NCBI GenBank assembly: GCA_965657545.1
Contig: CBFHOG010000006.1
Location: forward strand, 1 to 64,000
Reading direction: 5' to 3'
DNA from: UBA7446 sp965657545
GTDB lineage: Bacteria > Bacteroidota > Bacteroidia > Flavobacteriales > Flavobacteriaceae
Length of the DNA stretch: 64,000 bases
Shown here: positions 15,259-23,701 of the stretch, piece after piece
How positions within the stretch are numbered: the first letter of the stretch is position 1
Layout of the letters: the number at the start of each line of letters is the position of its first letter
Position numbers and translations under genes: made by a program
Notes under the pieces: generated by a model
The model's input: only the letters and a program-made list of their open reading frames with translations
Told to the model about the DNA's origin: nothing
Databases searched by the model: none

Positions 15259-17997
15259 CTAGCGCATGTTGTCTTTGGTTTTATCAAATACGTATTCAAT
15301 AATTTCTTGGTGACGCCTTTTGGAACGGGTTGCACTTCCCGCTGCAGGTGCACCATAAAAACGCCTAGACGCCACACGAAACGTACGCGCCTGAGGTAAA
15401 TGTAACAATAAATGCCCGTAAGCCCCCATATTACGGGGTTCTTCTTGCGCCCAAACCACTTCGGCTTTGGCGTATTTTTTTAGTAAGGTTTCGATTTCAG
15501 CTTTGGGCAGTGGAAACAATTGTTCCAAACGAACAAGCGCTACATCGGTGCGTTGTTTTTGTTCGCGTGCGTCTAGTAAATCGTAATAAAATTTTCCTGT
15601 ACAAAGTACTACCGTTTTAACCGCTTTATCGGTGACGCTGTCATCGTCTATAAGCGGCATAAATTGACCTGTGGCAAATTCCTCCTTGGCAGAAACGGCA
15701 TTTGGGTGGCGCAACAAACTTTTTGGCGTAAATACCACAAGTGGTTTTCTATACGTCGATTTAAGTTGACGTCTCAACATATGAAACAAATTTGCTGGTG
15801 TGGTTACATCAGCAACAAACATATTGTCTTTGGCACAAAGCTGCAGGTAACGTTCCATACGAGCAGAAGAATGCTCGGCGCCTTGCCCCTCATAACCATG
15901 AGGTAAAAACAACACCAATCCATTCTGCATTTTCCATTTGTCTTCGGCAGAAGACAAATACTGATCAATCATGATTTGTGCACCGTTGCTAAAATCGCCA
16001 AACTGAGCTTCCCAAATGGTTAGTGTATTTGGGCTTGCCATGGCATAGCCGTAGTCGTATCCCATTACGCCGTATTCCGAAAGCGATGAATTGTAAATAT
16101 CAAAATTGCCTTGCGATTTATGCAAGCTATTGAGCAACACAACCTCTTCCTCAGAGTCTTCGACTTTCAGTACTGCATGTCGATGTGAAAACGTTCCTCG
16201 TTCTACATCTTGACCCGAAATACGTACATCATGCGCTTCAGAAAGTAGCGAGCCGTAGGCGAGTAATTCACCCATGGCCCAATCTAGCTTATTGCGTTCA
16301 AAATACATGGATTTTCGGTCTGCAATCAAGCGAACCGTCTTGCGCAAGAAATTTTTATCTGAAGGTAATGTGGTCAATGTTTCTGCGATACCATCCAATT
16401 TATCCAAAGCAAAAGAGGTGTCAACGGGTTGCAACATATCCGCTTCTTTTGCCAATTGGAATCCTGCCCATTCGTCTTGCATAAAGGGCGTAATTACGGT
16501 ATTTGACGCTTGACGTGCATCTTCTAATTTTTCTTCTAAGGATTGTTTGTAAACCGCTTCCATTTGCGTCAATTCCTCTTGATTTATAACCCCTCTTGTG
16601 ATGAGCTTCTCAGCATAAATATCGCGTGGGTTTTTGTGCTTGCCAATGGCTTTGTACAATTTTGGCTGGGTAAATCGAGGTTCGTCTCCTTCGTTATGAC
16701 CGTATTTTCGATAACCCAACAAATCAATAAACACATCTCTAGAAAAATGATTGCGATAAGCCGATGCAAAATTCATGGCGTGAACAACTGCCTCTGCGTC
16801 GTCGGCATTGACATGCAATACGGGCGATAAAGTTACTTTGGCAATATCGGTACAGTACGTACTCGAACGTCCGTCCAAATAATTGGTGGTAAATCCAATT
16901 TGATTGTTTACCACAATATGTACGGTTCCGCCGGTACGGTAGCCGTCGAGTTGTGCCATTTGAACTACTTCATATACCACACCTTGACCCGCAATAGCTG
17001 CATCTCCATGAATGAGAATGGGCATCACTTTGCGCCTGTCACCTTTGTAATTTCTATCTTGTTTTGCTCTAGAGATCCCTTCCACTACCGCATTAACGGC
17101 TTCTAAGTGGGATGGGTTTGGTGCAATGTTCATATTCACTTGATAGCCCGCATCAGTGAGGCGTTTTGAGGTCCAGCCTAAGTGGTATTTAACATCGCCG
17201 TCAAAAACTTCTTCCTCGTAGTCTTTTCCGTCAAATTCACTAAAAATGTCTTGTGCAGGCTTTCCAAAAATATTGGTGAGCGTATTCAGCCTTCCACGGT
17301 GTGCCATTCCAACCACAAATTCTTCAACACCGTCTTTGGCAGCACCTTCAATCAGCGCGTCGAGTGCCGGAATAAGCGATTCTCCCCCCTCAAGAGAAAA
17401 GCGTTTTTGCCCTACGTATTTGGTGTGTAAAAAACTTTCAAAGGCAACGGCTTCGTTAAGCTTTTTAAGGATGTGTTTCTTTTCTTCTACGCTAAAGTTC
17501 GGGTGGTTCCCATTTTTATTTATCCATTTTTGAATCCATTGTACCCGATTTGGATGTCGAATAAACATATATTCCAACCCAATTGATTCGCAATAAATAC
17601 GTTCCAAGTGCACAATAATATCCGCAAGGGTAGCCGGGCCTATTCCAATAATATCTCCTGCAGAAAATACGGTGTGTAAATCGTTGTGCGATAGGCCAAA
17701 ATTTTCAATGGCCAGTGTAGGCTTATATTTTCTACGCTCTCGAACGGGATTGGTCCGTGTAAACAAATGTCCACTTCCGCGATAGCCGTCAATGAGTTTT
17801 ACGACTTGAAATTCTTTAAGAACATTTTCGGGAATAGCGTCACTGGTTTGCTGTTCGCCATTTTCTAAACCAAAGTCAAAGCCTTGAAAAAAGGCACGCC
17901 AGCTGGGTTCTACGCTATCTGGATCGATAAGGTATTGGTCGTATAGCTGTGCAAAATGCGCCGTGTGGGCGGCATTGAGAAACGAAAACTTGTCCAT
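15259..17997 (-). CDS. sucA: 2-oxoglutarate dehydrogenase E1 component
   Basis: 912 residues from the ATG at 17997 (MDKFSFLNAAH), chosen because E1 proteins start close to this motif and the frame upstream overlaps the promoter region. Typical landmarks: N-terminal FFQGFDFG, thiamine-diphosphate domain with AHRGRLN and HGDAAIAGQGV, GYRKYGHNEGDEP, and the pyrimidine-domain stretch YDYGYAMASPNTL. It decarboxylates 2-oxoglutarate and passes the succinyl group to SucB. A TACATTTG -7 box lies about 20 bases upstream. Divergent from umuC. Confidence 0.96.
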   Translation of the reverse strand: MDKFSFLNAAHTAHFAQLYDQYLIDPDSVEPSWRAFFQGFDFGLENGEQQTSDAIPENVLKEFQVVKLIDGYRGSGHLFTRTNPVRERRKYKPTLAIENFGLSHNDLHTVFSAGDIIGIGPATLADIIVHLERIYCESIGLEYMFIRHPNRVQWIQKWINKNGNHPNFSVEEKKHILKKLNEAVAFESFLHTKYVGQKRFSLEGGESLIPALDALIEGAAKDGVEEFVVGMAHRGRLNTLTNIFGKPAQDIFSEFDGKDYEEEVFDGDVKYHLGWTSKRLTDAGYQVNMNIAPNPSHLEAVNAVVEGISRAKQDRNYKGDRRKVMPILIHGDAAIAGQGVVYEVVQMAQLDGYRTGGTVHIVVNNQIGFTTNYLDGRSSTYCTDIAKVTLSPVLHVNADDAEAVVHAMNFASAYRNHFSRDVFIDLLGYRKYGHNEGDEPRFTQPKLYKAIGKHKNPRDIYAEKLITRGVINQEELTQMEAVYKQSLEEKLEDARQASNTVITPFMQDEWAGFQLAKEADMLQPVDTSFALDKLDGIAETLTTLPSDKNFLRKTVRLIADRKSMYFERNKLDWAMGELLAYGSLLSEAHDVRISGQDVERGTFSHRHAVLKVEDSEEEVVLLNSLHKSQGNFDIYNSSLSEYGVMGYDYGYAMASPNTLTIWEAQFGDFSNGAQIMIDQYLSSAEDKWKMQNGLVLFLPHGYEGQGAEHSSARMERYLQLCAKDNMFVADVTTPANLFHMLRRQLKSTYRKPLVVFTPKSLLRHPNAVSAKEEFATGQFMPLIDDDSVTDKAVKTVVLCTGKFYYDLLDAREQKQRTDVALVRLEQLFPLPKAEIETLLKKYAKAEVVWAQEEPRNMGAYGHLLLHLPQARTFRVASRRFYGAPAAGSATRSKRRHQEIIEYVFDKTKDNMR

Positions 17998-18016
17998 CGA
18001 GGTTAGTTGTACAAAA

Positions 18017-18024
18017 CAAATGTA
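18017..18024 (-). promoter_or_regulatory. -7 box (TACATTTG) of sucA
   Basis: Matches TAnnTTTG on the minus strand, about 20 bases before the sucA ATG. The upstream side carries short TGCATT/TTTGCA repeats but no clear -33 TTG. Confidence 0.4.
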
Positions 18025-18069
18025 CTGCATTTGCATTTATTTGCACGTCATTTTTGTAAAAAAAAGAAT

Positions 18070-18081
18070 ATACATGTATAG
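18070..18081. promoter_or_regulatory. Palindrome TATACATGTATA upstream of umuC
   Basis: A perfect 12-bp palindrome about 20 bases before the umuC start, in the short region between divergent umuC and sucA. Its position fits an operator for the DNA-damage-type umuCD operon. It does not match the E. coli LexA box CTGT-N8-ACAG, and no lexA is in the window, so the regulator is unknown. Confidence 0.4.
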
Positions 18082-18102
18082 TAAAAAAATGTAGTTTTGA
18101 AG

Positions 18103-19362
18103 GTGTTTGCTTTAGTCGATTGTAACAACTTCTACGCTTCGTGCGAGCGCATTTTCCAACCCACATTAGAAGGCAAGCCCATTGCGATTTTGTCCAATAA
18201 TGACGGTTGTGTAATTGCCCGCAGCAACGAAGCCAAAGCGCTTGGACTTGCCATGGGAGCGCCAGCACACAAATTTGCGTCCTTTTTTAGGCAACATGAC
18301 GTACGTGTTTTTTCGTCGAACTACCCGCTTTATGGCGATATGAGCCAGCGCGTAATGGACGTACTACGACAGTTTACCCCCGAGGTGGAAGTCTATAGTA
18401 TCGATGAAGCCTTTTTGCACTTTGACGGATTTCAACAGTACGACATGGAAGTCTATGCGCAACAAATGCGCAAACGCGTACGCAAATGGACCGGTATGCC
18501 CGTAAGCATTGGACTTGCCCCCAGCAAAGGACTTGCGAAAGTGGCGAATCGAGTAGCCAAAAAATTTGCCGCCAAAACCAATGGGGTTTACGTCATTGAC
18601 TCCGAAGAAAAACGCGTCAAAGCCTTAAAGTGGCTGCCCATTGCAGACGTTTGGGGTATCGGGCGCCAACACGCCCGCCGACTGGCATTTAGCAATGTCA
18701 AAACTGCCTATGACTTTACCCAACTTTCAGACGAGTGGGTGCGTAAACACATGAGCGTAGTGGGGCTTCGCCTTAAAAAAGATTTGGAAGGAACAGCTAC
18801 CATTCCCATGGAAATGGTACCATCACCAAAAAAAGCCATTGCTACCACCCGTAGTTTTGAATCGCTTATAACCTCCTATGAAGAAATGCGCGAACGCATT
18901 TCTACCTACGCAACGCTTTGTGCCGAAAAATTACGCAAACAAGGCAGCAACTGTCATGCGGTCTATGTGTTTGTACGCAGCAACCCGTTTATGCCCGATT
19001 TGCCGCAATACCGCAACGGCATACTCATCCCGATGCCGTTTGCTTCACAGTCGAGTTTGACCGTTAGCAAATACGCCCTAAAAGGACTTGAGCGTATCTA
19101 TAAAAATGGTATTCAATATAAAAAAGCAGGCGTGATGGTTACGGGAATTATACCCAAAAACGCCCAACAACTTACGCTGTTTGACAAAGAAGATGCGCGC
19201 CACGATGCCCTTATGCAGCGCATAGACCACTTGCACCGCAAGTATGGGCCGCATAAAATAAAACTCGCCAACCAAGACCTATCCCGAACCTTTAAAATGA
19301 AACAAGCGCATCTGTCGCCGCGCTATACCACTGACATTAACGACATTATTAAGGTTAAATGA
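18103..19362 (+). CDS. umuC: Y-family DNA polymerase V catalytic subunit UmuC
   Basis: About 419 residues. The GTG at 18103 gives MFALVDCNNFYASCE, the usual family start; a TTG two codons earlier (18097) is the alternative. Catalytic acidic residues are in VDCNNFY and YSIDEAF. The HhH region (WGIGRQHARRL), little-finger domain and a C-terminal UmuC-type tail follow. It performs error-prone translesion synthesis. The stop overlaps the umuD start (ATGA), giving the order umuC-umuD, reverse of E. coli. A palindrome upstream may be its operator. Confidence 0.94.
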   Translation: MFALVDCNNFYASCERIFQPTLEGKPIAILSNNDGCVIARSNEAKALGLAMGAPAHKFASFFRQHDVRVFSSNYPLYGDMSQRVMDVLRQFTPEVEVYSIDEAFLHFDGFQQYDMEVYAQQMRKRVRKWTGMPVSIGLAPSKGLAKVANRVAKKFAAKTNGVYVIDSEEKRVKALKWLPIADVWGIGRQHARRLAFSNVKTAYDFTQLSDEWVRKHMSVVGLRLKKDLEGTATIPMEMVPSPKKAIATTRSFESLITSYEEMRERISTYATLCAEKLRKQGSNCHAVYVFVRSNPFMPDLPQYRNGILIPMPFASQSSLTVSKYALKGLERIYKNGIQYKKAGVMVTGIIPKNAQQLTLFDKEDARHDALMQRIDHLHRKYGPHKIKLANQDLSRTFKMKQAHLSPRYTTDINDIIKVK

Positions 19363-19796
19363 AAAAATCGAGCACCCTCCACTTTTATAGCCCCGACGAT
19401 ACCAGCAACAAACCTGATGTGTGGCTTGCCGGAGAAGGCATTTCGGCAGGGTTTCCCTCGCCAGCAGACGACTTTAAAGAAGTGCGCATTAGCTTAGACA
19501 ATGTAGTGGTAAAAAATAAAGCGGCTACGTTTTATGCACGTGTTGCAGGACAGTCGATGGTAGGAGCCGGACTGGACGATGGCGATTTGCTTGTCATTGA
19601 CCGAAGCTTAGAACCCGAAAACGGCAAAATTGCCGTGTGTTTTGTGGATGGGGAGTTTACCGTAAAACGGTTAAAAGTAGCTGAAGACTGTGTATGGCTG
19701 ATGCCTGAAAACGACCGCTATAAGCCCCTGCAAGTAACCGAAGAAAACGAACTGATTATCTGGGGGATTGTAACCCATGTGCTCAAGGCGGTGTAG
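19359..19796 (+). CDS. umuD: UmuD-type S24 self-cleaving protein
   Basis: 145 residues. The cleavage site is visible as ISAG-FPSPADDF (Ala30-Gly31), matching the Cys-Gly site of E. coli UmuD and the Ala-Gly site of LexA. The Ser/Lys dyad is GQSM (Ser66) and FTVKRL (Lys103). Cleaved UmuD' would join UmuC as Pol V. There is no N-terminal DNA-binding domain, so it is not LexA. Its start overlaps the umuC stop by four bases, indicating translational coupling. Confidence 0.94.
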   Translation: MKKSSTLHFYSPDDTSNKPDVWLAGEGISAGFPSPADDFKEVRISLDNVVVKNKAATFYARVAGQSMVGAGLDDGDLLVIDRSLEPENGKIAVCFVDGEFTVKRLKVAEDCVWLMPENDRYKPLQVTEENELIIWGIVTHVLKAV

Positions 19797-19804
19797 CCTT
19801 ACAA

Positions 19805-19831
19805 TTGATTTACTTTTTTTTGTTATATTTG
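19805..19831 (+). promoter_or_regulatory. Candidate promoter of the structured leader/accessory gene
   Basis: TTG at 19805-19807, 16-base T-rich spacer, TATATTTG at 19824-19831. Starts a few bases after the umuD stop. Predicted transcript start is about 19835-19838, almost 190 bases before the next gene. Confidence 0.5.
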
Positions 19832-19837
19832 TGTGAA

Positions 19838-20002
19838 ACAGCTCCAAATCTGTTCTTCTTGTGATACCTACACCTTCGCTTTTGGAATTTTTATTGGGAA
19901 TGTTTAAAGTTACCCAGAACTAGGTCAGGTTCTTGTGGTCTTTTGAATACTCGAGCAAACTCGATATTCAAAACCCCGAACCTAACTCCGTTTAGCGGGG
20001 CG
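19838..20002 (+). ncRNA. Candidate structured RNA, possibly 6S-Flavo-like
   Basis: Non-coding stretch with layered complementarity. The strongest hairpin pairs TTTTGAATA (19941-19949) with TATTCAAAA (19965-19973) and TCGAG with CTCGA around a CAAA loop; one C is bulged. Outside an 8-by-4 bubble, AGGTTC (19927-19932) pairs with GAACCT (19978-19983), and weaker GGT/ACT, AAC/GTT and CCC/GGG pairs extend the rod to about 88 bases. A second small stem (TCCAAA/TTTGGA) lies upstream. A long rod with a central bubble resembles 6S RNA, and a 6S-Flavo class is known in flavobacteria. It could instead be a leader of the downstream gene. No clear terminator follows. Confidence 0.4.
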
Positions 20003-20027
20003 TTATTCACAATCATGAAAAAGAAAA

Positions 20028-21455
20028 ATGAAAATTAGTGGAATATATAATTTGGATGCTTCACAAGCTGAACTTGACTTTATCGACATAGATATTGAAA
20101 GGGATATAGCTTTATTTCTCGATCCATTTTTCTTAAGTATAAGAGAAGATAATTTCTCACTGGCATGTAGTCGAACAATAAGAAGTTTCTTTCAAAGAGT
20201 CATTGATTTAGTCAGAAATGAGCATGTCAACGATGCAAGAGAACTATTTAATCATTTGCATGAACCGAATTCAACCTGTCTTGGTATGTCAAAAGGTAGG
20301 CCTCAAGGACGAGGAGTCGGAAGGATGGACACTACCAAAATATTTAATAGAATAATTGAAAGTAGAGCTATTCAAACAGGTTTGTTGAGAGATTTGGAAG
20401 ACAGTGTGTTGTTTGTAGATCAATTCGATAAAGACAAACTTTCTGATATGACTACCAATATAATCAGAAAGCATTTAATAGAATATACAAACAATCAATG
20501 TAAACTACATGGGATTGAATTAAGAGAAGGTGTTCCATCAGGCTTTTATTGGAATTCTCAATTTCAAAGATGGGAATCAGAGCACTGCGAACATCTTGTT
20601 ATTAATGATCGTCCAATATTACTTGTGCCAAAAGGAATTGTATCATTTAAAAAACAATATACTGCAAGAAAATACTACCAACATTTTGTATTGAACTATC
20701 TACAAAATGAAAACCTTCAATTGAACACAGCTCTTGTCGAAGAACGAGCAGACGGAACAAGATATGTAACTAAGAAATCAATAAAAGAAAGAAATCCTTT
20801 TACAAAAGATTTTCTGCGTGAATTTACTCGATTACATCCCGAAGTATTGCAAGATTTTAAGGATGAAACTGAAATAGATTCACTCACTAACTGGGAAATA
20901 GCAGATTTAAATCTTAATCAAATTTGTATGAATCTAATTGCAAGACTTCAGGCAACTAATTCTGGTACAGAAGATGCAACAGCATACCACAAAATCATAA
21001 AATCAATTTTAGAATTAATTTTTTACCCAAGTTTAATTAATCCTGTTCTTGAGCAAGAAATTCACGAAGGAAGGAAGCGTATTGATATCTCATTTGATAA
21101 TGCAGCAGGTCATGGCATATTTCACAGATTATCACATAACATGAACTTACCCTGTCCCTACATTTTTATTGAATGCAAAAATTATAGTAGCGACCCTGTT
21201 AATCCAGAATTAGACCAACTATCTGGTCGATTTTCACCCAACAGAGGAAGAGTTGGCTTTCTTCTTTGTAGAAACTTAGATAATGAGGATTTATTTATCA
21301 GAAGATGTCAAGATACTTACAGGGATGGAAGAGGACTAATAATTCCTCTAACTGATGAAGTCATTATCGACATTATCAGAAATCACAACAATTGGAATCA
21401 AGACTATGTAGAAAATATTCTATCAAATTTAATAAGACGAATAATGGTAATTTGA
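20028..21455 (+). CDS. Uncharacterised protein with C-terminal PD-(D/E)XK nuclease motif, probable defence or mobile gene
   Basis: 475 residues; no named family recognised. The N-terminus has a run of acidic residues with a hydrophobic core (LDFIDIDIERDIALFLDP), then a Gly-rich turn (SKGRPQGRGVGR) and a helical stretch (LSDMTTNIIRKHLIEY). The C-terminal part has RIDISF (Asp353), FIECKNY (Glu382, Lys384) and a following DQLSGR (Gln397), which is the D ... ExK ... Q pattern of Mrr-like nucleases. It is clearly more AT-rich than its neighbours: a sampled line has 14 G/C of 60 against 28 of 60 in umuC. There is no partner gene on either side. It is preceded by a structured leader and followed by a repeat-rich tail. 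Transfer and a role in defence are inference. Confidence 0.7.
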   Translation: MKISGIYNLDASQAELDFIDIDIERDIALFLDPFFLSIREDNFSLACSRTIRSFFQRVIDLVRNEHVNDARELFNHLHEPNSTCLGMSKGRPQGRGVGRMDTTKIFNRIIESRAIQTGLLRDLEDSVLFVDQFDKDKLSDMTTNIIRKHLIEYTNNQCKLHGIELREGVPSGFYWNSQFQRWESEHCEHLVINDRPILLVPKGIVSFKKQYTARKYYQHFVLNYLQNENLQLNTALVEERADGTRYVTKKSIKERNPFTKDFLREFTRLHPEVLQDFKDETEIDSLTNWEIADLNLNQICMNLIARLQATNSGTEDATAYHKIIKSILELIFYPSLINPVLEQEIHEGRKRIDISFDNAAGHGIFHRLSHNMNLPCPYIFIECKNYSSDPVNPELDQLSGRFSPNRGRVGFLLCRNLDNEDLFIRRCQDTYRDGRGLIIPLTDEVIIDIIRNHNNWNQDYVENILSNLIRRIMVI

Positions 21456-21569
21456 CTGTGACTAACACAGTACATCACACCATACTTCGCTACGCTCCGT
21501 ACGGCGGATGAACAAAACCGTTGGATTACATTCAGCCTTTGGCTGACCAAAGCCGATCTATAAATAAAA
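21456..21569. other. Hairpin-rich tail after the accessory gene
   Basis: No gene. Holds CCGTACGG (palindrome), GTTGGAT (21520-21526, fitting the attC core GTTRRRY), and two alternative hairpins around CAGCC-TTT-GGCTG and CTTTGG-CTGA-CCAAAG (21533-21553). A GACTAAC (21460-21466) close after the stop matches RYYYAAC at six of seven positions. This may be a degenerate recombination site or a terminator region; pairing between the two arms is weak. Confidence 0.35.
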
Positions 21570-22256
21570 CTACATCACCCTACCCAGTGCATCTTTTTTA
21601 GAAGGCGTAATGCGTACGGGCTTAATATAGGTAGGCGCAAAAGTGGCGCTATCCGTAAACTCTTTTTCCTCAAACGCTACTGTTGCCAAGTGCAGCATAG
21701 CGGTGGCTATGGGGTGCGTGGAGAAAAACTGCCAGTGGGCATTTTCGGGTAATATGTTTTGTGCTTTTTCGGCTCCTGTTCCCACAAAGAAAACGGGTTC
21801 ATGGGCAAGGTCTGCAAAGGAATTTTCGGTTAAAATATGTTCTTGCATTTGGGACAATTCCTTACCCCCAACATCAAAGGTTGCGGTATAAACCTCATCG
21901 CGGCGTGCATCCAAAAGCGCAACCACTTTAACGTTTTGCACATGTGGCGCAGCCAGGAGTTGTAAGGTGGGTATGGTAATCAGCGGTATGTCTAAGGCAA
22001 AGCATAAGCCTTTTGCGGCAACGCTTCCAATCCGCAATCCCGTAAAGGAGCCCGGTCCTGCACTCACAGCAACAGCATCTAATTGTGAAGGTGAGATGTT
22101 GGCTTCTCGTAAGATTTCGTCAATAAAAACATGCAGTTTGGTGGCGTGCTTAAATCCGCCTTCTAAAATGGATTTTTGCGCCAACAGTGTTGCGTTGTCG
22201 CTTAAGACAACAGAACATTGCTCGGTGGCGGTTTCGATATGCAAAAGTATTGCCAT
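21570..22256 (-). CDS. tsaB: tRNA threonylcarbamoyladenosine biosynthesis protein TsaB
   Basis: 228 residues of the ASKHA/Kae1-like fold. The N-terminus ILLHIETATEQCSVVLS matches the family (ILxIDTSTxxxSVAL), followed by HATKLHVFIDEIL and the signature VSAGPGSFTGLRIG. TsaB supports TsaD in making t6A37 on tRNAs reading ANN codons. It is the last gene of a run transcribed from the ABC export operon, but a TATTTTTG box ends 4 bases before its ATG, so it may have its own leaderless transcript. Length is normal for the family. Confidence 0.95.
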   Translation of the reverse strand: MAILLHIETATEQCSVVLSDNATLLAQKSILEGGFKHATKLHVFIDEILREANISPSQLDAVAVSAGPGSFTGLRIGSVAAKGLCFALDIPLITIPTLQLLAAPHVQNVKVVALLDARRDEVYTATFDVGGKELSQMQEHILTENSFADLAHEPVFFVGTGAEKAQNILPENAHWQFFSTHPIATAMLHLATVAFEEKEFTDSATFAPTYIKPVRITPSKKDALGRVM

Positions 22257-22260
22257 GCGG

Positions 22261-22268
22261 CAAAAATA
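22261..22268 (-). promoter_or_regulatory. -7 box (TATTTTTG) 4 bases before tsaB
   Basis: Perfect TAnnTTTG match with only CCGC between the box and the ATG. It overlaps the end region of the tolC-like gene. No clear -33 element. Confidence 0.4.
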
Positions 22269-22273
22269 CTACT

Positions 22274-23701
22274 TTACAGCGTTAGCGGAATACCAAAATA
22301 GAACTCTAAAATTTTGATGCGGAAAATAGCATCAAACTTAGCGCGAAGTTCTGCTGAAACCGCTGCATCGTAACGTTGTTTGGCTTGTGAAAACTGCAAC
22401 GATGTAGCCGCACCTGCATTAAACCGATCTAAGGCATATTGATACGCTTCCTTTCGCGATTGTGTGGTTTTTTGTGCCGCCTCGTAGGCTTTAAGTCCAC
22501 CTTTGGCGTCGGCATAGGATTGGTAAATGGTACGTTCCAATTCTTGTTTCTGTTGGTCTAAAACCGTAGAAGAACGCGCTACACTAACCTTATTGCGGCG
22601 GACATTGTTTTTTACGGAAAGTCCATTCAATATGGGGATACGCAGATTGACACCAAAATTATGTCCGTCGTTTTGTCTTAATTGTTCGCCAATGGGTAAA
22701 TGTGATACACTTGCGGTCTTTGCTTGTGGGGTCACAACAACTTGCCCTGTTTCAGCTACTGTACCAATGGGCACTTGATTTACAGCACCAGTCGGCACCA
22801 ATCTATCGGCGTAGGAAAGACGCGAACTATAACTGTAATAGCCCGACAAACTGGGTTGGTACGCCGCCTTAGCGATTTTTAAGTTTGCTTCTGCAATGTC
22901 AACATTGGTTGCGGCAAATTTGATGTCGTTTCGTGAAGAAACCGCTTTATTAAATAATTCTTGAGGTGTTTTATCTAGTATCATGGTGGCTACCATATCG
23001 TAATCTGAATCAGCAATAGAAAAATGTTCAAGATCCTCTAAAAGCAAAAGCTGTGCTAACGAAATACGCGAAATTTCATAATCGTTTTGTGCGGTAACCA
23101 CTTGCTGCTCTTGTGTGGCTAAAGTGGCTTGGAGCTCATAAAGCTCTCCTTTTGGCAACGCGCCGGCATCTACCAATCCCTGGGTTTGCTCCAGCTCGGT
23201 TTTAGCCACCAACAACTGATTGTTTTGAACCGCCAAATTTTCTTTGTTAAATAAGACTTGTAAATAACCGTTTACCACCAAAAGCATCACGTCTTCTTTC
23301 ATGTCTTCAAGCTGATATTGGCGTGCCAAAACGCCCAAGTTGGCACTTAGCAATTGGTATATATTTCGCTTGCCGTTATAAATATTTACACCCATATCCA
23401 CCGAACCATTTGAAAACTGGTTGGTCATATCTTCTAAAGTATTGGTCGTTAAGTTCCTGTTTAGTCCCACATTCCACGAATGACCAGCAGATAGGTTCAG
23501 CGTAGGTAAGAAATTTCCAACCGCTTGGCTTTTGTAAGTTTCTGCATCAACAACATCCAAATAGGCTTGTTTGATTTGCAAGTTGTTTTTTACGGCATGC
23601 GCCACAGCAGCTTCTAGCGTCCACGGTGCAGCTGGTTCAGGTTGTTGGCTGTAGCCTAAAACCAACAACAATAAAGTACAAAATGATAAAATCCTACGCA
23701 T
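22274..23701 (-). CDS. TolC-family outer-membrane efflux protein
   Basis: 475 residues from the ATG at 23701, which gives a clean signal peptide (MRRILSFCTLLLLVLGYSQ); earlier in-frame starts lie deeper inside the adaptor gene. Two repeats of the outer-membrane efflux domain form the alpha-barrel/beta-barrel duct (AVKNNLQIKQAYLDVVDAETYK and the C-terminal AYEAAQKTTQSRKEAY region). It overlaps the 3' end of the HlyD-like gene by 8 bases. With that adaptor and the ABC permeases upstream it makes a tripartite exporter. Substrate unknown. Confidence 0.9.
   Translation of the reverse strand: MRRILSFCTLLLLVLGYSQQPEPAAPWTLEAAVAHAVKNNLQIKQAYLDVVDAETYKSQAVGNFLPTLNLSAGHSWNVGLNRNLTTNTLEDMTNQFSNGSVDMGVNIYNGKRNIYQLLSANLGVLARQYQLEDMKEDVMLLVVNGYLQVLFNKENLAVQNNQLLVAKTELEQTQGLVDAGALPKGELYELQATLATQEQQVVTAQNDYEISRISLAQLLLLEDLEHFSIADSDYDMVATMILDKTPQELFNKAVSSRNDIKFAATNVDIAEANLKIAKAAYQPSLSGYYSYSSRLSYADRLVPTGAVNQVPIGTVAETGQVVVTPQAKTASVSHLPIGEQLRQNDGHNFGVNLRIPILNGLSVKNNVRRNKVSVARSSTVLDQQKQELERTIYQSYADAKGGLKAYEAAQKTTQSRKEAYQYALDRFNAGAATSLQFSQAKQRYDAAVSAELRAKFDAIFRIKILEFYFGIPLTL

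Noticed and set aside
19921..19985. Possible signal recognition particle RNA because of the AGGTCAGG motif
   Set aside because: The conserved GGAAGGAAGCAGC part of the SRP RNA loop is missing.
20028..21455. Classical restriction-modification system
   Set aside because: No DNA methyltransferase or specificity subunit lies next to the nuclease-like gene within the window.
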